The notes below the pieces were generated by a model, which had not been told where the DNA came from, searched no databases, and was given only the letters and a program-made list of their open reading frames with translations. Shown piece by piece: positions 27,888-37,770 of a stretch of DNA of 64,000 bases. Both the position numbers and the translations under genes were made by a program. The stretch is from the NCBI RefSeq assembly GCF_016653635.2, contig NZ_CP067420.1:3259501-3323500 (forward strand), in the 5' to 3' direction. How positions within the stretch are numbered: position 1 is the first letter of the stretch; each line of letters opens with the position of its first letter. Source of the DNA: Skermanella sp. TT6 (GTDB lineage Bacteria > Pseudomonadota > Alphaproteobacteria > Azospirillales > Azospirillaceae).

Positions 27888-28895
27888 TCACGAACCGGCC
27901 GAAGTCAGCAAGACCTCGACCGTGCGCGAGGTCTTGCCCCGCTGGAAGGTCAGGCGCATGCCGTCCGGCCCCTGGTGCTTCAACCGGGCGGTCAGGTCGG
28001 CGACGCCGGCGACCGGCCGATCACCGGCATGGGTGATGACATCGCCCGGCTTGGCGCCCAGGGCGGCGGCGCGCGACCCCGGCGCCACGCTGACGACCCG
28101 CACCCCCGGCGCGGCATCCTCGGCCATGATGCCCAGCGCGTTCCGGGTGCCGGGATTCTCCCCCTTTCCATCGACCTTGTCCGCGACCCTGCCGGCATCG
28201 CCGATCAGGCCGGCGAGCGTCCGCTCCAGCAGATCGACGGGAACCGCGAAGCCGACACGCGACAGGCCGGCGGGCGCCGCGACCACGGCCGTCGCCATGC
28301 CGATCAGGCAGCCGCGGGAATCGAGCAGCGGGCCGCCGGAATTGCCGGGGTCCAGGCTGGCGTCGGTCTGGATCGCCTTGTCGATCCGCTTGCCGGCGCC
28401 AAGCTCGACCGGCCGGTCGAGGCCGCTGATGATGCCGCGGCTCAGGCTGACGCCGATCCCGTACGGATTGCCGATGGCGAAGACACCCTGCCCGACCTTG
28501 AGCGACCGGGAATTGCCGCGGGCCACCCAGGCCGGAGCGGCGGCGGCATCCACCTGCAGGACCGCGATGTCCAGATCGGCGGCGACCGCGATCATGGCCG
28601 GCCGGACGGTACGGCCGTCGGCGAACCTGACGGTCAGCTGCCGGCCGGGTCGGATCACGTGTTCGTTGGTCACCACATGGCCGGCGCGGTCCCACAGGAA
28701 CCCGGTGCCGACCGTCTTCGCGCCGCCGCCGGAGGACTCGATGGTCACCACGGCCGGCGCCACCGCCTCGAACAGGGCGACGGGGTCCGGCTCCGTGCCG
28801 CCCGGCGCGCAGGCCGAAGCCTGGGCGGGACTGCTCCAGCCGAGCACCGCGGCTAGGGAGGCGACGATCATTCGGGTGTTCAGCGTTGCGCGCAT
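27888..28895 (-). CDS. HtrA/DegP-like periplasmic serine protease (S1C) with one PDZ domain
   Basis: The 335-residue protein has a signal peptide (about 1-27) and a trypsin-like domain with the triad: His in VVTNEHVI, Asp in DLDIAVLQ and Ser in TDASLDPGNSGGPLLD. A single PDZ domain follows (LGAKPGDVITHAGDRPVAGVADL). Such proteases degrade or chaperone misfolded envelope proteins. One PDZ instead of two places it nearer DegS or short HtrA forms, but without a retained membrane anchor. It is convergent with the proline-rich gene. Confidence 0.9.
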   Translation of the reverse strand: MRATLNTRMIVASLAAVLGWSSPAQASACAPGGTEPDPVALFEAVAPAVVTIESSGGGAKTVGTGFLWDRAGHVVTNEHVIRPGRQLTVRFADGRTVRPAMIAVAADLDIAVLQVDAAAAPAWVARGNSRSLKVGQGVFAIGNPYGIGVSLSRGIISGLDRPVELGAGKRIDKAIQTDASLDPGNSGGPLLDSRGCLIGMATAVVAAPAGLSRVGFAVPVDLLERTLAGLIGDAGRVADKVDGKGENPGTRNALGIMAEDAAPGVRVVSVAPGSRAAALGAKPGDVITHAGDRPVAGVADLTARLKHQGPDGMRLTFQRGKTSRTVEVLLTSAGS

Positions 28896-29032
28896 GGCGG
28901 TCTCCGACGGGGCGGTCTCTGTGGATCAAGGTCTCGGCCCTGAATGGCAAGCGCCGTGCCAGCGGCGGAGTCCAAGGCCTTTTATGAAATTCGGGCGAAA
29001 CGTCGCGGCAGGACTTGCCCGATGCCGGGGGG

Positions 29033-29908
29033 ATGGCGATGCAGATTCTGCCTAAGCCGCCGATCGCCCGGCTTCTTCTGCCGGCCCTGGTTTCGGCCCT
29101 CCTGCTCTGCGCGACGATCCCCGCCCGTGCGCAGGGAGGACCCAATCTCGGCGCCCCCCAGGTCGGCGAGACGATCCTGAACCGCGACGTGGAGGTCCGG
29201 GTTTCGCCGGACGAGGCGAGCCGCGTCGTGATGATGCTGCCCCGGGGCAAGACCGTCGCGGCGTTCGGCACTCCGCGGCGAACCGCCTGGACCCAGATCG
29301 GCCTGGGCGGCCGGGACGTGGGCTACGTGCCGAGCGACAGCCTCGACAGCATCTTCATCGCGCGCACGGTGGCGAGCCGGGCCGCCGTGGTCGGGCGGCA
29401 GCGCTGGACCTTCCCCGACGGCACCCTGCGCGGCACCCACGTGCTGGCGGGCGATGCCTCGGGCACGGAGATCAAGGACGGCAAGAAGCGCGAGACGAAG
29501 CTGGAGCGCGGCGCCGTCCTGGGCCTGCTCGACCTGCAGGGCGGCAAGGCGCGCATGACGTCGGACACGATCGCCAGCATCACCCTGCCCCCCGACCGGC
29601 TGCTGCCGATCATCGGCGTCCACGACTACGACTTCGCGGGCAGCGGTCCGCCCCGGACCTTCTACGCGGCGCGCGTCGGCGAGTTCCTGACCCCCGTGGA
29701 GGCGGAGAACGGCTGGACCGGCTTCGTCGCCGCCGCCGGCCCCCAATACGCCCCCTACGCGCATTTCGTCTATCCCGAGATCGGGAGGGACGGCATGGCG
29801 TTCGCGCTGGCGTTCGGGCCCCTGGACCGGACCGGCGTCAACAATGTCTGCGTGGCGCTGGCCCAGCGCATGCTGGACTGCTGGATCGTCGAGGTGGAGT
29901 CGTTCTGA
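29033..29908 (+). CDS. Exported protein with SH3-like domain
   Basis: The 291-residue protein has a signal peptide (about 1-34, ending PARAQ) followed by a bacterial SH3-like domain (NRDVEVRVSPDEASRVVMMLPRG and WTQIGLGGRDVGYVPSDSL). The C-terminal half contains LPIIGVHDYDFAGSGPP and two cysteines near the end. SH3b domains bind peptides or cell-wall parts. No family with known function is recognised. It lies between the HtrA-like gene (divergent) and the AI-2E family gene (convergent). Confidence 0.65.
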   Translation: MAMQILPKPPIARLLLPALVSALLLCATIPARAQGGPNLGAPQVGETILNRDVEVRVSPDEASRVVMMLPRGKTVAAFGTPRRTAWTQIGLGGRDVGYVPSDSLDSIFIARTVASRAAVVGRQRWTFPDGTLRGTHVLAGDASGTEIKDGKKRETKLERGAVLGLLDLQGGKARMTSDTIASITLPPDRLLPIIGVHDYDFAGSGPPRTFYAARVGEFLTPVEAENGWTGFVAAAGPQYAPYAHFVYPEIGRDGMAFALAFGPLDRTGVNNVCVALAQRMLDCWIVEVESF

Positions 29909-29917
29909 CGCCTGCGT

Positions 29918-31000
29918 TCAGAACTCCTCGTAGGGCCTGCTGTGGGTGTAGCGGTCGACCGCGTAGCGGATCAGCACGGCGATCACCGTGGCCGCGGGGA
30001 GCGCCAGCAGCGCGCCGACCAGGCCGAACAGGCTGCCGCCGACCAGCAGCGCGAAGATCACCCAGACCGGGTGGAGGTTGGTCCGGTTGCCGACAAGCAC
30101 GGGTTCCAGCACGCTGGTCTCCAGCACGTTGCTTGCGGCATAGATCAGAACGACCAGCAGAGGCTCCAGCCAGCCGTCGAACTGGACCAGTGCCACGGTG
30201 ACCGCGGCGATGAACATCACGAGGTTGCCGACCACCGGGACGAACACCAGCAGCCCGGTCAGCACACCGATCAGGATCGCGAAGTTCAGCCCGACCAGGT
30301 AGAGCCCGACAGAGTGGATCACCGCCTGGATCACGGCGCTCAGCGCCATGCCGCGCAGGAACCCGGCGAGCCGGTCGGTCATCTCCCCGACCAGGTCGAA
30401 CACGACCTTCCGGGACCCGCGCGGAACCAGTCTCCTGATCTGGCGCACCACCGGGTTCCAGTCGCGCAGCAGGTAGAAGGTCACGACCGGGGTCAGGACC
30501 AGCAGGAGCGCTATGTCGAACAGGGTGGCGGCGAAGCCCAGAAGGTCGCCGGCCGACTGCTGCACCCATTCCGCCGTCCGCTGGGCGATCCGGCGCAGCA
30601 GGTCGGTATCGTTCAACACCTCCGCCCCCGGCACCTGGGCGGCGGCGCCGGTCAGCATGGCGCGGACGCGGTTCAGCAGGTCCGGGAGGCCATCCGCCAG
30701 ATCGCGCGCCTGCTCCACCAGCACCGGCAGGAGCAGCGCCAGGATTCCGGCAAGGATGCCGAAGGTCAGCAGAGTCACCAGCAAGGCGGCCCAGCCGCGC
30801 CGGACGCCTTTCCGGCCGAGCCAGCCGGCCAGCGGGTCGAACGTGAAGGCGAGGCCGGCGCCGACCACGAAGGGAACCAGCGTCCGTCCCAGGACGGCGA
30901 TCAGCCCGATGCCGAGCGCGATCACCAGCCCCCAGATGACGATCCGCAGCCAGTTGGGGATGCGCGACGCCGGTTCCTCGGCGATGACGACCTTTTCCAT
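29918..31000 (-). CDS. AI-2E family transporter (TqsA/PerM-like)
   Basis: The 360-residue inner-membrane protein has about eight membrane segments, with VIWGLVIALGIGLIAVLGRTLVPF at the N terminus and the conserved late region LLVFVPVVGNLVMFIAAV and NLHPVWVIFALLVGGSLFGLVGALLALPAA. Members export autoinducer-2-like or other small molecules, or act as Na+/H+ antiporters; the substrate cannot be read. It follows the GDSL hydrolase gene by six bases on the same strand. Confidence 0.9.
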   Translation of the reverse strand: MEKVVIAEEPASRIPNWLRIVIWGLVIALGIGLIAVLGRTLVPFVVGAGLAFTFDPLAGWLGRKGVRRGWAALLVTLLTFGILAGILALLLPVLVEQARDLADGLPDLLNRVRAMLTGAAAQVPGAEVLNDTDLLRRIAQRTAEWVQQSAGDLLGFAATLFDIALLLVLTPVVTFYLLRDWNPVVRQIRRLVPRGSRKVVFDLVGEMTDRLAGFLRGMALSAVIQAVIHSVGLYLVGLNFAILIGVLTGLLVFVPVVGNLVMFIAAVTVALVQFDGWLEPLLVVLIYAASNVLETSVLEPVLVGNRTNLHPVWVIFALLVGGSLFGLVGALLALPAATVIAVLIRYAVDRYTHSRPYEEF

Positions 31001-31006
31001 GTCAGG

Positions 31007-31870
31007 TCACCGGACCCCATTCCCGGCCAGCACGTCGAGCGCCGCGCCGGCGAGCCGGGCATGGCCGAAGGCGGTCGGATGGACCTGGTCCCAGAAGATG
31101 TGCCGGTCCGGGTCGGAACAGATCCGGCCACCCCCGGCGCAGGGATCGGTCAGGTTGACGCCCGGCTCTCCAAGGAGCCGCGGGTCCTGGAAGACCCGCT
31201 CGACCAGGCCGTGGACGTCCAGGCGGACGATCCGCATGCCGTGGCGCGCCTCGACGCCGGCCAGCAGCTCGTCCAGCGCCAGGTTGAACCCCTCCGTCAC
31301 CCGGCTGGCGATCCGGCCGACCGTCGGGCCGAACTGCCGCACGGCCGGGACCTTCGCGAGGTCCGGCAGGTTCGGCATCAGGATGGTGCCGGCCCCGGCG
31401 GAGGCGAGGTCGTCGGCGATGCCGCCGAGTACACGGACCGCGTTCGTCGCCAGGAGGACGGGGTCCTGGCCCGACACGGCGGCCAGGAGGTCGTTGGCGC
31501 CGCCGTAGACGATGAACAGGGTCCGACCGACGGACCGCCGGTCCGGCTCCTCGGCCAGGTACCGGTCGGCCTGGACGCGCAGATTGTAAGGGCTGGCCGG
31601 ATCGTGGGCCCGCGCGCCGCCGACCGCGTAGTTGGTCCCGCCGGAGATCGCCGGCTCGACCGGAAGGCTGAAATGCCGCGCGAGGTGCTCGACCCAGACG
31701 GGTCCGTTGCTGAACCGCGCGCCGGCCGCGTTGCCGGTGTCGGAAAGGCTGTCGCCGAACACGACGATGCCGTCATAGGCCCGCGGCTCCGCCGCGATGG
31801 AGGCTGATGCGAAGCCTGCGCACATGCTGATCGTCATTACCATGGTGAGGATGCGGAACGGACGTGTCAT
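31007..31870 (-). CDS. SGNH/GDSL family esterase or lipase, exported
   Basis: The 287-residue protein has a signal peptide (about 1-27) and the four SGNH blocks: Ser in VVFGDSLSDTGN, Gly in SGGTNYAVGG, Asn in YGGANDLL and the His in FWDQVHPTAFGH. It hydrolyses esters in the periplasm or outside the cell; the closest type is the autotransporter-passenger-like GDSL lipases, here without a barrel. It is the promoter-proximal gene of a pair with the AI-2E family exporter and divergent from tamB. Confidence 0.9.
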   Translation of the reverse strand: MTRPFRILTMVMTISMCAGFASASIAAEPRAYDGIVVFGDSLSDTGNAAGARFSNGPVWVEHLARHFSLPVEPAISGGTNYAVGGARAHDPASPYNLRVQADRYLAEEPDRRSVGRTLFIVYGGANDLLAAVSGQDPVLLATNAVRVLGGIADDLASAGAGTILMPNLPDLAKVPAVRQFGPTVGRIASRVTEGFNLALDELLAGVEARHGMRIVRLDVHGLVERVFQDPRLLGEPGVNLTDPCAGGGRICSDPDRHIFWDQVHPTAFGHARLAGAALDVLAGNGVR

Positions 31871-32047
31871 GCTTTATCCCAAGGACCTGATACCGTTCTC
31901 CGACCCCGTAAACGTGCAGCGGCGGCTTTGTTTCCGGCCCCTTTCGGGATCCGGGGCACGCGTTCGGATCATCCGGCGGACCTTGTCCGCGGCATCTTGG
32001 AAGGCACATCTGTTCCCCTGGGGTGTTTCGCCCTGGGATCCGGAGCT

Positions 32048-35000
32048 ATGGCAAGGCGGGAATTCATGGAAGGTCTGGTTCGTCGGTGGGGTGCCGCGCT
32101 GCTGATGGTGGGGTTGTTCGCGAGCGCGCCGATCGCCGTCACCGCCCAGGAGGAGTCCGGGCAGCAGGATCCGGGCTGGATCACACGCCAGATCCAGAAC
32201 CTGCTGAGCGGCCCCGGCCGGACCGTGACGATCGGCCGGGTCAGTTCCAGCTGGAGCCTGGACGTGACCCTTTACGACCTGGCCATCGCCGACGACGAGG
32301 GCGTCTGGCTGAGGGTGGAGCAGGCGGACCTGGACTGGGCCGCGGGCGCCCTGTTCCGCCGGGAGTTCCGGATATCGGGCCTGGACATCACCCGGATGGA
32401 CGTGGACCGGCTGCCGGCGGGGCAGCCGGACGAGCCGCCCAGCGACGAGCCCTTCTCCCTGCCGCAGATCCCCGACCTACCGGTCGGCCTGGACCTGCGC
32501 CATCTCGCGGTCAACGAATTGCGCCTGGGCGCCCCCGTGCTCGGCGGCGAAGCGGCGACGCTGGGCATCAGCGGCAGCGCCCGGCTCGGCCGGGGTGACG
32601 CCGGACTCGGCGCCGACCTCAACATAGAGCGCCTGGACAGGCCGGGCAGCGGCAGGCTGGCGGTCAACTACGCGCCCGAGACCGACCTTCTGGACCTGAA
32701 CCTGACGGTGGAGGAGCCGGAGGGCGGGATGATCGCCCGGACCGCCGACATGCCGGGACTCCCGCCGGTCAACCTCGCCCTGCGGGGCTCCGGCCCCCTG
32801 TCCGGCTGGGATGGCCGGCTGGACGGCGCCGCCGGCGACATCGCCCGGATCGGCGCCGACGCGACGATCCGCGGCGTCGACGTGGCGGACGGCGTCCGGG
32901 GTTACGGGATGTCGATCCGCGGCGACACGGCCTTCGCCCGCCTGCTCGATCCCCAGGCCGCCGTTCTGGTCGGCGAGACGGTCGGGTTCTCGGCCGAGGC
33001 CGTGATCGATCCCAACAGCCGGGTGACCCTCTCCCCGGCCCGGGTCACGCTGGCGGCCGGGACGGCCGAGTTGTCCGGCACCTACCGGTTCGACCCGCAG
33101 GAACTGGACTTCGACTACGCCCTGGAGGCCGGGGCGGACTCGGCGCTCCGGACGCTGGTGCCGGATGTCGCCTGGCAGTCGGTCCGGCTGGCCGGGACCG
33201 CCGAGGGACCGGTCGCGGCGCCCACCCTCACGGCCGACCTGACGGCCGAGGCCGTCGATGCCGCCCAGGCGGCGCTGGACCGGGCGGTGCTGCAGGTCCG
33301 GGCGGTGCCCTCCGCTCCGCTCGACCAGCCCGGATCCACGATCGACGTCACGCTGAACGGAACCCTGACCAACCCCAGGTCGCCGGCCGATCCCCGGATC
33401 GCCCAGGTCGCCGGCCGGGAGGTGACGATCGAGGGCAATGCCGTCGTGACGCCCGGCTCGGGCGAGATCCGCGTCGCCGACCTTCGCGCCAACACCTCGG
33501 CCGGCACCGCCAGCGCCACCGCGCTGGTCGAGCGCTGGGGCGAGGCCGTCGGCGCGCAGGTGGTTCTGGACGTCCCGGACCTCGCCCGCCTGCCCGACCT
33601 GCCGGTCGCAGGCGCCGCCAGCGTGCGGACCGACCTCGCCCTCGAACAAGGCGGGCAGGTCCTGCGCGGCGAGGCGACAGCCGACCTGCGCGGACTGAAC
33701 AGCACCGATCCGGCCCTGGAGCCGATGCTGCGAGATCTGGCGGGGGACGCCGTGACCCTGCGGCTCGCCGCCAGCAGCCAGGATGCCGCCCGGACGGTCG
33801 AGGTGACCGAGCTGGCCCTGGACGCGCCGGTGGGCAGCCTGACCGGCACCGCGACCGTGCGCGAGTTCGGCCAGGACATCGCCGGGAACGTCGACCTGAC
33901 CCTGCCCGAGCTGTCCCGCCTGTCCGCGGTGGCCGGGACGCCGCTCGCCGGCGCCGCGCAGATCCGGGCCGACCTGAGCGGCGGCAACCGGGAGACGCTG
34001 GTGCGCGCCGACCTTACGGGCGGCGTCACCGGCCTGGACACCGGGACGCCGGCCGCCGATGCTCTGGCCGGCGACAGGGTCGATCTGTCCGGGCTGGTGA
34101 CGGTCGGGACCGACGGCTCGGTGGATATGCCGAGGCTTAAGATCGACGGCCGGCACGTGGCGCTGACCGCCGCCGCGACGCTGCGGGAGAACCGTCTGGA
34201 CGCCCGGTGGCGGGCCGACCTGCCGCGCCTCGCCGTCCTGAAGGAGCCGCTGGCGACCGACATCGCCGGTTCGACCTCCCTGGAGGGGACCGCCGCAGGG
34301 CCGCTCGACTCGCTGGAGGTGCGCGCCGACCTGGACGGCCGCGACCTCGTACTGGCCGGCCGCAACGTGCCGACGGCTGACCTGGAGCTGAGGGCGACCC
34401 GCGTGCCCGGCGCCCCGCGCGGCACCCTGGTCGCATCGGCCATCGTGGACGGGCAGCCGCTGGACGCCCGCACCGGCTTCGCTCTGGAGGGCCAGCGGCT
34501 GGACCTGTCCGACATCTCGCTGGGGGCGGAGCGGAACCGCATAGCCGGGGCGATCCGGGTGGCGCTCGACCGCATGACGGCATCGGGTCGGCTGGCCGGG
34601 GATATGCGCGACCTCGGCGTCTTCTCCGCCCTGGCCGGCCAGACGCTGGGCGGCAGCGGCAGGATCGAGGTCAGGCTGGACGATCCCCAGGGACGGCAGT
34701 CGGCCACCGCCGCGGTCCAGGGCCGGAACATCCTGGTCGCCGGCCCCGAAGGGACGCTGCTGGCCGCCGACCGGATCACCCTGAACGCCGACGTGGACGA
34801 CGCGCTGGGCGCCCTCCGGTTCGACGCCAGGCTGGACGGGTCCGGCATCGCGACCGGGGGCGCCGACCTCGCGACCCTGACCGCCTCGGCCTCCGGCACG
34901 CCGGCCCAGGCGGAGTTCCAGGCACGGACCAGCGGCCAGGCCGGCGAGCCGGCCCAACCTGCCCGCGTGGCGCTGGCGGGCGGCTTCAGCCAGGAAGGCA

Positions 35001-36832
35001 ATCTCCAGCGGCTCCGGCTGGAGCGGCTGGACGGCACCTACGGCGGACAGCCGTTCCGGCTGGTCAATCCGGCCACCGCGACGATCGGTCCGGACCGCTA
35101 CGAGGTCCGCGACCTGCTGCTCGCCAGCAACGAGGGACGCATCGCGCTCGACGCCGGGCTGGTGCGGAACGCGATCGAAGGCTCGGCGACCCTGACCCGC
35201 GTGCCGCTGGCCCTGGCGGAACTGGCCGCCCCCGGCCTGGGGCTGGACGGACAGCTCAACGGCAATGCCAGCTTCGCCGGAACCACCGCCGACCCCCGCG
35301 CCGACCTGGACCTGAGGGTCAGCAACCTGACCGTCGCGGGCGGCGAGGCCGCCGGGCTGAGCGGCATCGACATCTCGACCACGGGACGCTGGCGGAACGG
35401 CCGGCTGGCGCTCGACGGCACTGCCGTGACCCGGCAGCGCGACGGCATCGACATGAGGCTGGCGGCGGAGCTGCCGCTGGTGCTGCGGCAGGAGCCGCTG
35501 ACCGTCGAGGTGCCGATGAACGCGCCGGTCTCCGGGGCGCTGCGCGGCAACGTGGAGTTGGCCACCTTCAACGACCTGCTCGCCACCACCGGCGACCGGG
35601 CGCAGGGGCGGCTCGACGTGAACCTCGACCTGGGCGGGTCGCTGGACAACCCGCAGCTGGGCGGCCTGGCGACGCTCAACGACGGCCGCTACGAGAACCA
35701 GGCGGCCGGCACCGTCATCCGCGACATCGTGATGCGGCTGCGCGGCGACGGCACCCGGCTGACCATCGACCAGTTCAACGGCAGGACGCCCAACAACGGC
35801 ATCGTCGAGGCGTCCGGCTCGGTCAATGTCGATCCGGCCGATCCGCGCGCCTTCGACGTCCGGGTGGGCGCCAGCAACGCCCAGCTCGTCCAGATCGACC
35901 TGGCGACGGTCAGGCTCGACACGCTGCTGAGCCTGACCGGACCGCTGGACAACCCGCTGCTCCAGGGGCCGGTGCGGATCGAGCGCGCCGAGATCCAGGT
36001 GCCGGAGCAGCTTCCCCCCAGCGTGGTCGAGATCCAGGTCGAGGAGATCAACCGCCCGGGTGCCGCCGATACCGCGGCGTCGGGGCCGGCGGAGCAAGCC
36101 CCATCGCCGTTCCAACTCCGCCTGGACCTGACGGTGGAGGCGCAGAACCAGATCTTCGTGCGCGGGCGCGGGCTGAACGTCGAGCTGTCCTCGGACGTCC
36201 AGGTCACCGGGACCGCGGCGGAGCCGATCGTCGGCGGCGGACTGCGGCTGGTGAACGGGACGCTCGACCTGCTGACCAAGCGGTTCGAGTTCCAGCAGGC
36301 GAACATCGACTTCGTCGGCGACGGCAGCACCGATCCGGTGCTGGACGTGGCGGCGCAGGCCCAGACCGCCGACATCACGGCGGTGGTCGCGGTGACCGGC
36401 CGGGCCTCCAACCCGAGGATCGAGCTGACCTCGACTCCCGAGTTGCCGCAGGACGAGGTGATCGCCCGCGTACTGTTCAACAAGCCGTTCAGCGACCTGA
36501 GCGCCATCGAGGCGGTCCAGCTCGCCCAGAGCGTCGGCCAGCTGGCCGGTGTGGGCGGCGGCCCGGGCATCCTGGACAACCTGCGGAGCACGCTCGGCGT
36601 GGACCGGCTGGAGCTGCTGAGCGGCGAAGGGGGCGAAGGGCTGGAGGGAGCCGGCGTCGCCGCGGGCCGCTACGTCTCCCGCGACGTCTATGTCGGGGCG
36701 GAACAGCGGGTCGGCGAAGCGGGTAGCCGCGTGGTAGTGGAGATCGACGTGACCAACAACCTGAAGGTTCGCACCGACGTGGGCACGACCTCCGGCGCCG
36801 GGGTCGGCGTGCTGTACGAGTGGGAGTACTGA
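32048..36832 (+). CDS. tamB: TamB-like translocation/assembly module protein
   Basis: The 1594-residue protein has an N-terminal signal or anchor (about 1-34), a very long beta-helical body with recurring strand pairs and LDG/DLR patterns, and the C-terminal DUF490 (TamB) domain ending in VLYEWEY. In it, GGGLRLVNGTLDLLTKRFEFQQA and DVAAQAQTADITAVVAVTGRASNPRIELTSTPELPQDEV are diagnostic. TamB-type proteins bridge the envelope and move lipids or assist outer-membrane protein assembly. The usual partner tamA is not upstream; the neighbour is a divergent GDSL gene. ATG 32048 is used; 32066 is possible. Confidence 0.9.
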   Translation: MARREFMEGLVRRWGAALLMVGLFASAPIAVTAQEESGQQDPGWITRQIQNLLSGPGRTVTIGRVSSSWSLDVTLYDLAIADDEGVWLRVEQADLDWAAGALFRREFRISGLDITRMDVDRLPAGQPDEPPSDEPFSLPQIPDLPVGLDLRHLAVNELRLGAPVLGGEAATLGISGSARLGRGDAGLGADLNIERLDRPGSGRLAVNYAPETDLLDLNLTVEEPEGGMIARTADMPGLPPVNLALRGSGPLSGWDGRLDGAAGDIARIGADATIRGVDVADGVRGYGMSIRGDTAFARLLDPQAAVLVGETVGFSAEAVIDPNSRVTLSPARVTLAAGTAELSGTYRFDPQELDFDYALEAGADSALRTLVPDVAWQSVRLAGTAEGPVAAPTLTADLTAEAVDAAQAALDRAVLQVRAVPSAPLDQPGSTIDVTLNGTLTNPRSPADPRIAQVAGREVTIEGNAVVTPGSGEIRVADLRANTSAGTASATALVERWGEAVGAQVVLDVPDLARLPDLPVAGAASVRTDLALEQGGQVLRGEATADLRGLNSTDPALEPMLRDLAGDAVTLRLAASSQDAARTVEVTELALDAPVGSLTGTATVREFGQDIAGNVDLTLPELSRLSAVAGTPLAGAAQIRADLSGGNRETLVRADLTGGVTGLDTGTPAADALAGDRVDLSGLVTVGTDGSVDMPRLKIDGRHVALTAAATLRENRLDARWRADLPRLAVLKEPLATDIAGSTSLEGTAAGPLDSLEVRADLDGRDLVLAGRNVPTADLELRATRVPGAPRGTLVASAIVDGQPLDARTGFALEGQRLDLSDISLGAERNRIAGAIRVALDRMTASGRLAGDMRDLGVFSALAGQTLGGSGRIEVRLDDPQGRQSATAAVQGRNILVAGPEGTLLAADRITLNADVDDALGALRFDARLDGSGIATGGADLATLTASASGTPAQAEFQARTSGQAGEPAQPARVALAGGFSQEGNLQRLRLERLDGTYGGQPFRLVNPATATIGPDRYEVRDLLLASNEGRIALDAGLVRNAIEGSATLTRVPLALAELAAPGLGLDGQLNGNASFAGTTADPRADLDLRVSNLTVAGGEAAGLSGIDISTTGRWRNGRLALDGTAVTRQRDGIDMRLAAELPLVLRQEPLTVEVPMNAPVSGALRGNVELATFNDLLATTGDRAQGRLDVNLDLGGSLDNPQLGGLATLNDGRYENQAAGTVIRDIVMRLRGDGTRLTIDQFNGRTPNNGIVEASGSVNVDPADPRAFDVRVGASNAQLVQIDLATVRLDTLLSLTGPLDNPLLQGPVRIERAEIQVPEQLPPSVVEIQVEEINRPGAADTAASGPAEQAPSPFQLRLDLTVEAQNQIFVRGRGLNVELSSDVQVTGTAAEPIVGGGLRLVNGTLDLLTKRFEFQQANIDFVGDGSTDPVLDVAAQAQTADITAVVAVTGRASNPRIELTSTPELPQDEVIARVLFNKPFSDLSAIEAVQLAQSVGQLAGVGGGPGILDNLRSTLGVDRLELLSGEGGEGLEGAGVAAGRYVSRDVYVGAEQRVGEAGSRVVVEIDVTNNLKVRTDVGTTSGAGVGVLYEWEY

Positions 36833-36839
36833 GCCCGAC

Positions 36840-37667
36840 ATGGCGCTTTCCCGCTATGCCGGCCGGCTGGCCGACCTGATCCGGGGCGACCGGCCGGTCC
36901 GCAACCTGACGGGACGGCTGCTGTGGCAGACCGGCCTGTGCCGCCACTTCACCATCCCGAAGGACGGCTACCGGCTGCGATTCTTCCCGTCCTCGGTCTC
37001 CTGCGCCTACTGGATCGACCCGGAAGCGCGGGCGGCGGACGAGCGGATCGTCACCCGGCTGCTCGGCCCCGGGGCGACATACGTGGATGTCGGCGCCAAT
37101 GTCGGGACGCTGGCGGCGGCCGCCGCGGCGCGGGTCGGCCCCGGCGGCACCGTCCACGCGATTGAGGCGAACCCGACCATCGCGGGCTTTCTGCGGGAGA
37201 ACATGCGGCTGAACGGCTTCGACCAGGTGACCGTCCACAACGTGGCGGTCGGGGCGGAGCCGGGGACGATCCGGATCTCGCAGCGGCGGGCCGACGACAT
37301 GAACTTCGTGTCTGCGGGCGGCGACGGGGTGGCGGTCGAGTTGACCACGCTGGACACCCTGCTGGGCGGGCTGGAGCGGATCGACCTGTTGAAGATCGAT
37401 GTCGAAGGGTTCGAGAAATTCGTGCTGGACGGCGCGGCACGGGTGCTGTCCGTTTCAAGGAATGTCTACATCGAGCTGTTCGACGAGAACTCCGCCCGGT
37501 ACGGCTACGGCGCCGCCGAGATCCTGGAGCGGCTGCGCCGGCACGGCTTCGCCTGCCATGTCATGGGTCCCGACGGCACCCTGCGGGACGGTGCCGCCGG
37601 TTTCGACGAGTGCCTGAACGTGCTGGCGACCCGCGATCCCGGGGCGCCGGAGCGGGTCGGGCCATAG
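36840..37667 (+). CDS. FkbM family SAM-dependent methyltransferase
   Basis: The 275-residue protein has the FkbM core: ATYVDVGANVGTLAAAAAAR (SAM motif I), TVHAIEANPTIAGFLREN, and LDTLLGGLERIDLLKIDVEGFE (post-I acidic and catalytic region). FkbM enzymes O-methylate sugars or polyketides. It starts seven bases after tamB. It is followed by a repeat element and the convergent arabinose-lipid operon, so a role in surface glycan methylation is plausible but inferred. Confidence 0.88.
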   Translation: MALSRYAGRLADLIRGDRPVRNLTGRLLWQTGLCRHFTIPKDGYRLRFFPSSVSCAYWIDPEARAADERIVTRLLGPGATYVDVGANVGTLAAAAAARVGPGGTVHAIEANPTIAGFLRENMRLNGFDQVTVHNVAVGAEPGTIRISQRRADDMNFVSAGGDGVAVELTTLDTLLGGLERIDLLKIDVEGFEKFVLDGAARVLSVSRNVYIELFDENSARYGYGAAEILERLRRHGFACHVMGPDGTLRDGAAGFDECLNVLATRDPGAPERVGP

Positions 37668-37680
37668 GGCGGCGCTCCGC

Positions 37681-37763
37681 GTTGCGCCATGGGCGCAACC
37701 TTCGATCGTCGGCCCGCATCACCTCCGCCCTGCATCGAAGGGTCGGTCGCGCCCATGGCGCAA
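37681..37763. repeat. 84-bp palindromic dispersed element, copy 2
   Basis: This copy is nearly identical to the one at 25728. The left end GTTGCGCCATGGGCGCAAC is identical, the core (CGTCGGCCCGCATCA, CTCCGCCCTGCATCGAA) is kept with one change between these blocks, and the right end GTCGCGCCCATGGCGCAAG has two changes. It again fills the gap between convergent genes, here the FkbM gene and the DprE2-like gene. Confidence 0.88.
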
Positions 37764-37770
37764 GACGGTG

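Noticed and set aside
29942-31807. Plus-strand 621-codon frame across the transporter and GDSL genes
   Set aside because: It runs antisense through two genes with clear motifs and has low-complexity composition.
32477-36841. Minus-strand open frame of 1454 codons opposite tamB
   Set aside because: It is the antisense shadow of a high-GC gene. Its composition is Gly/Arg/Gln-rich without domains, while the plus frame has the TamB C-terminal motif.
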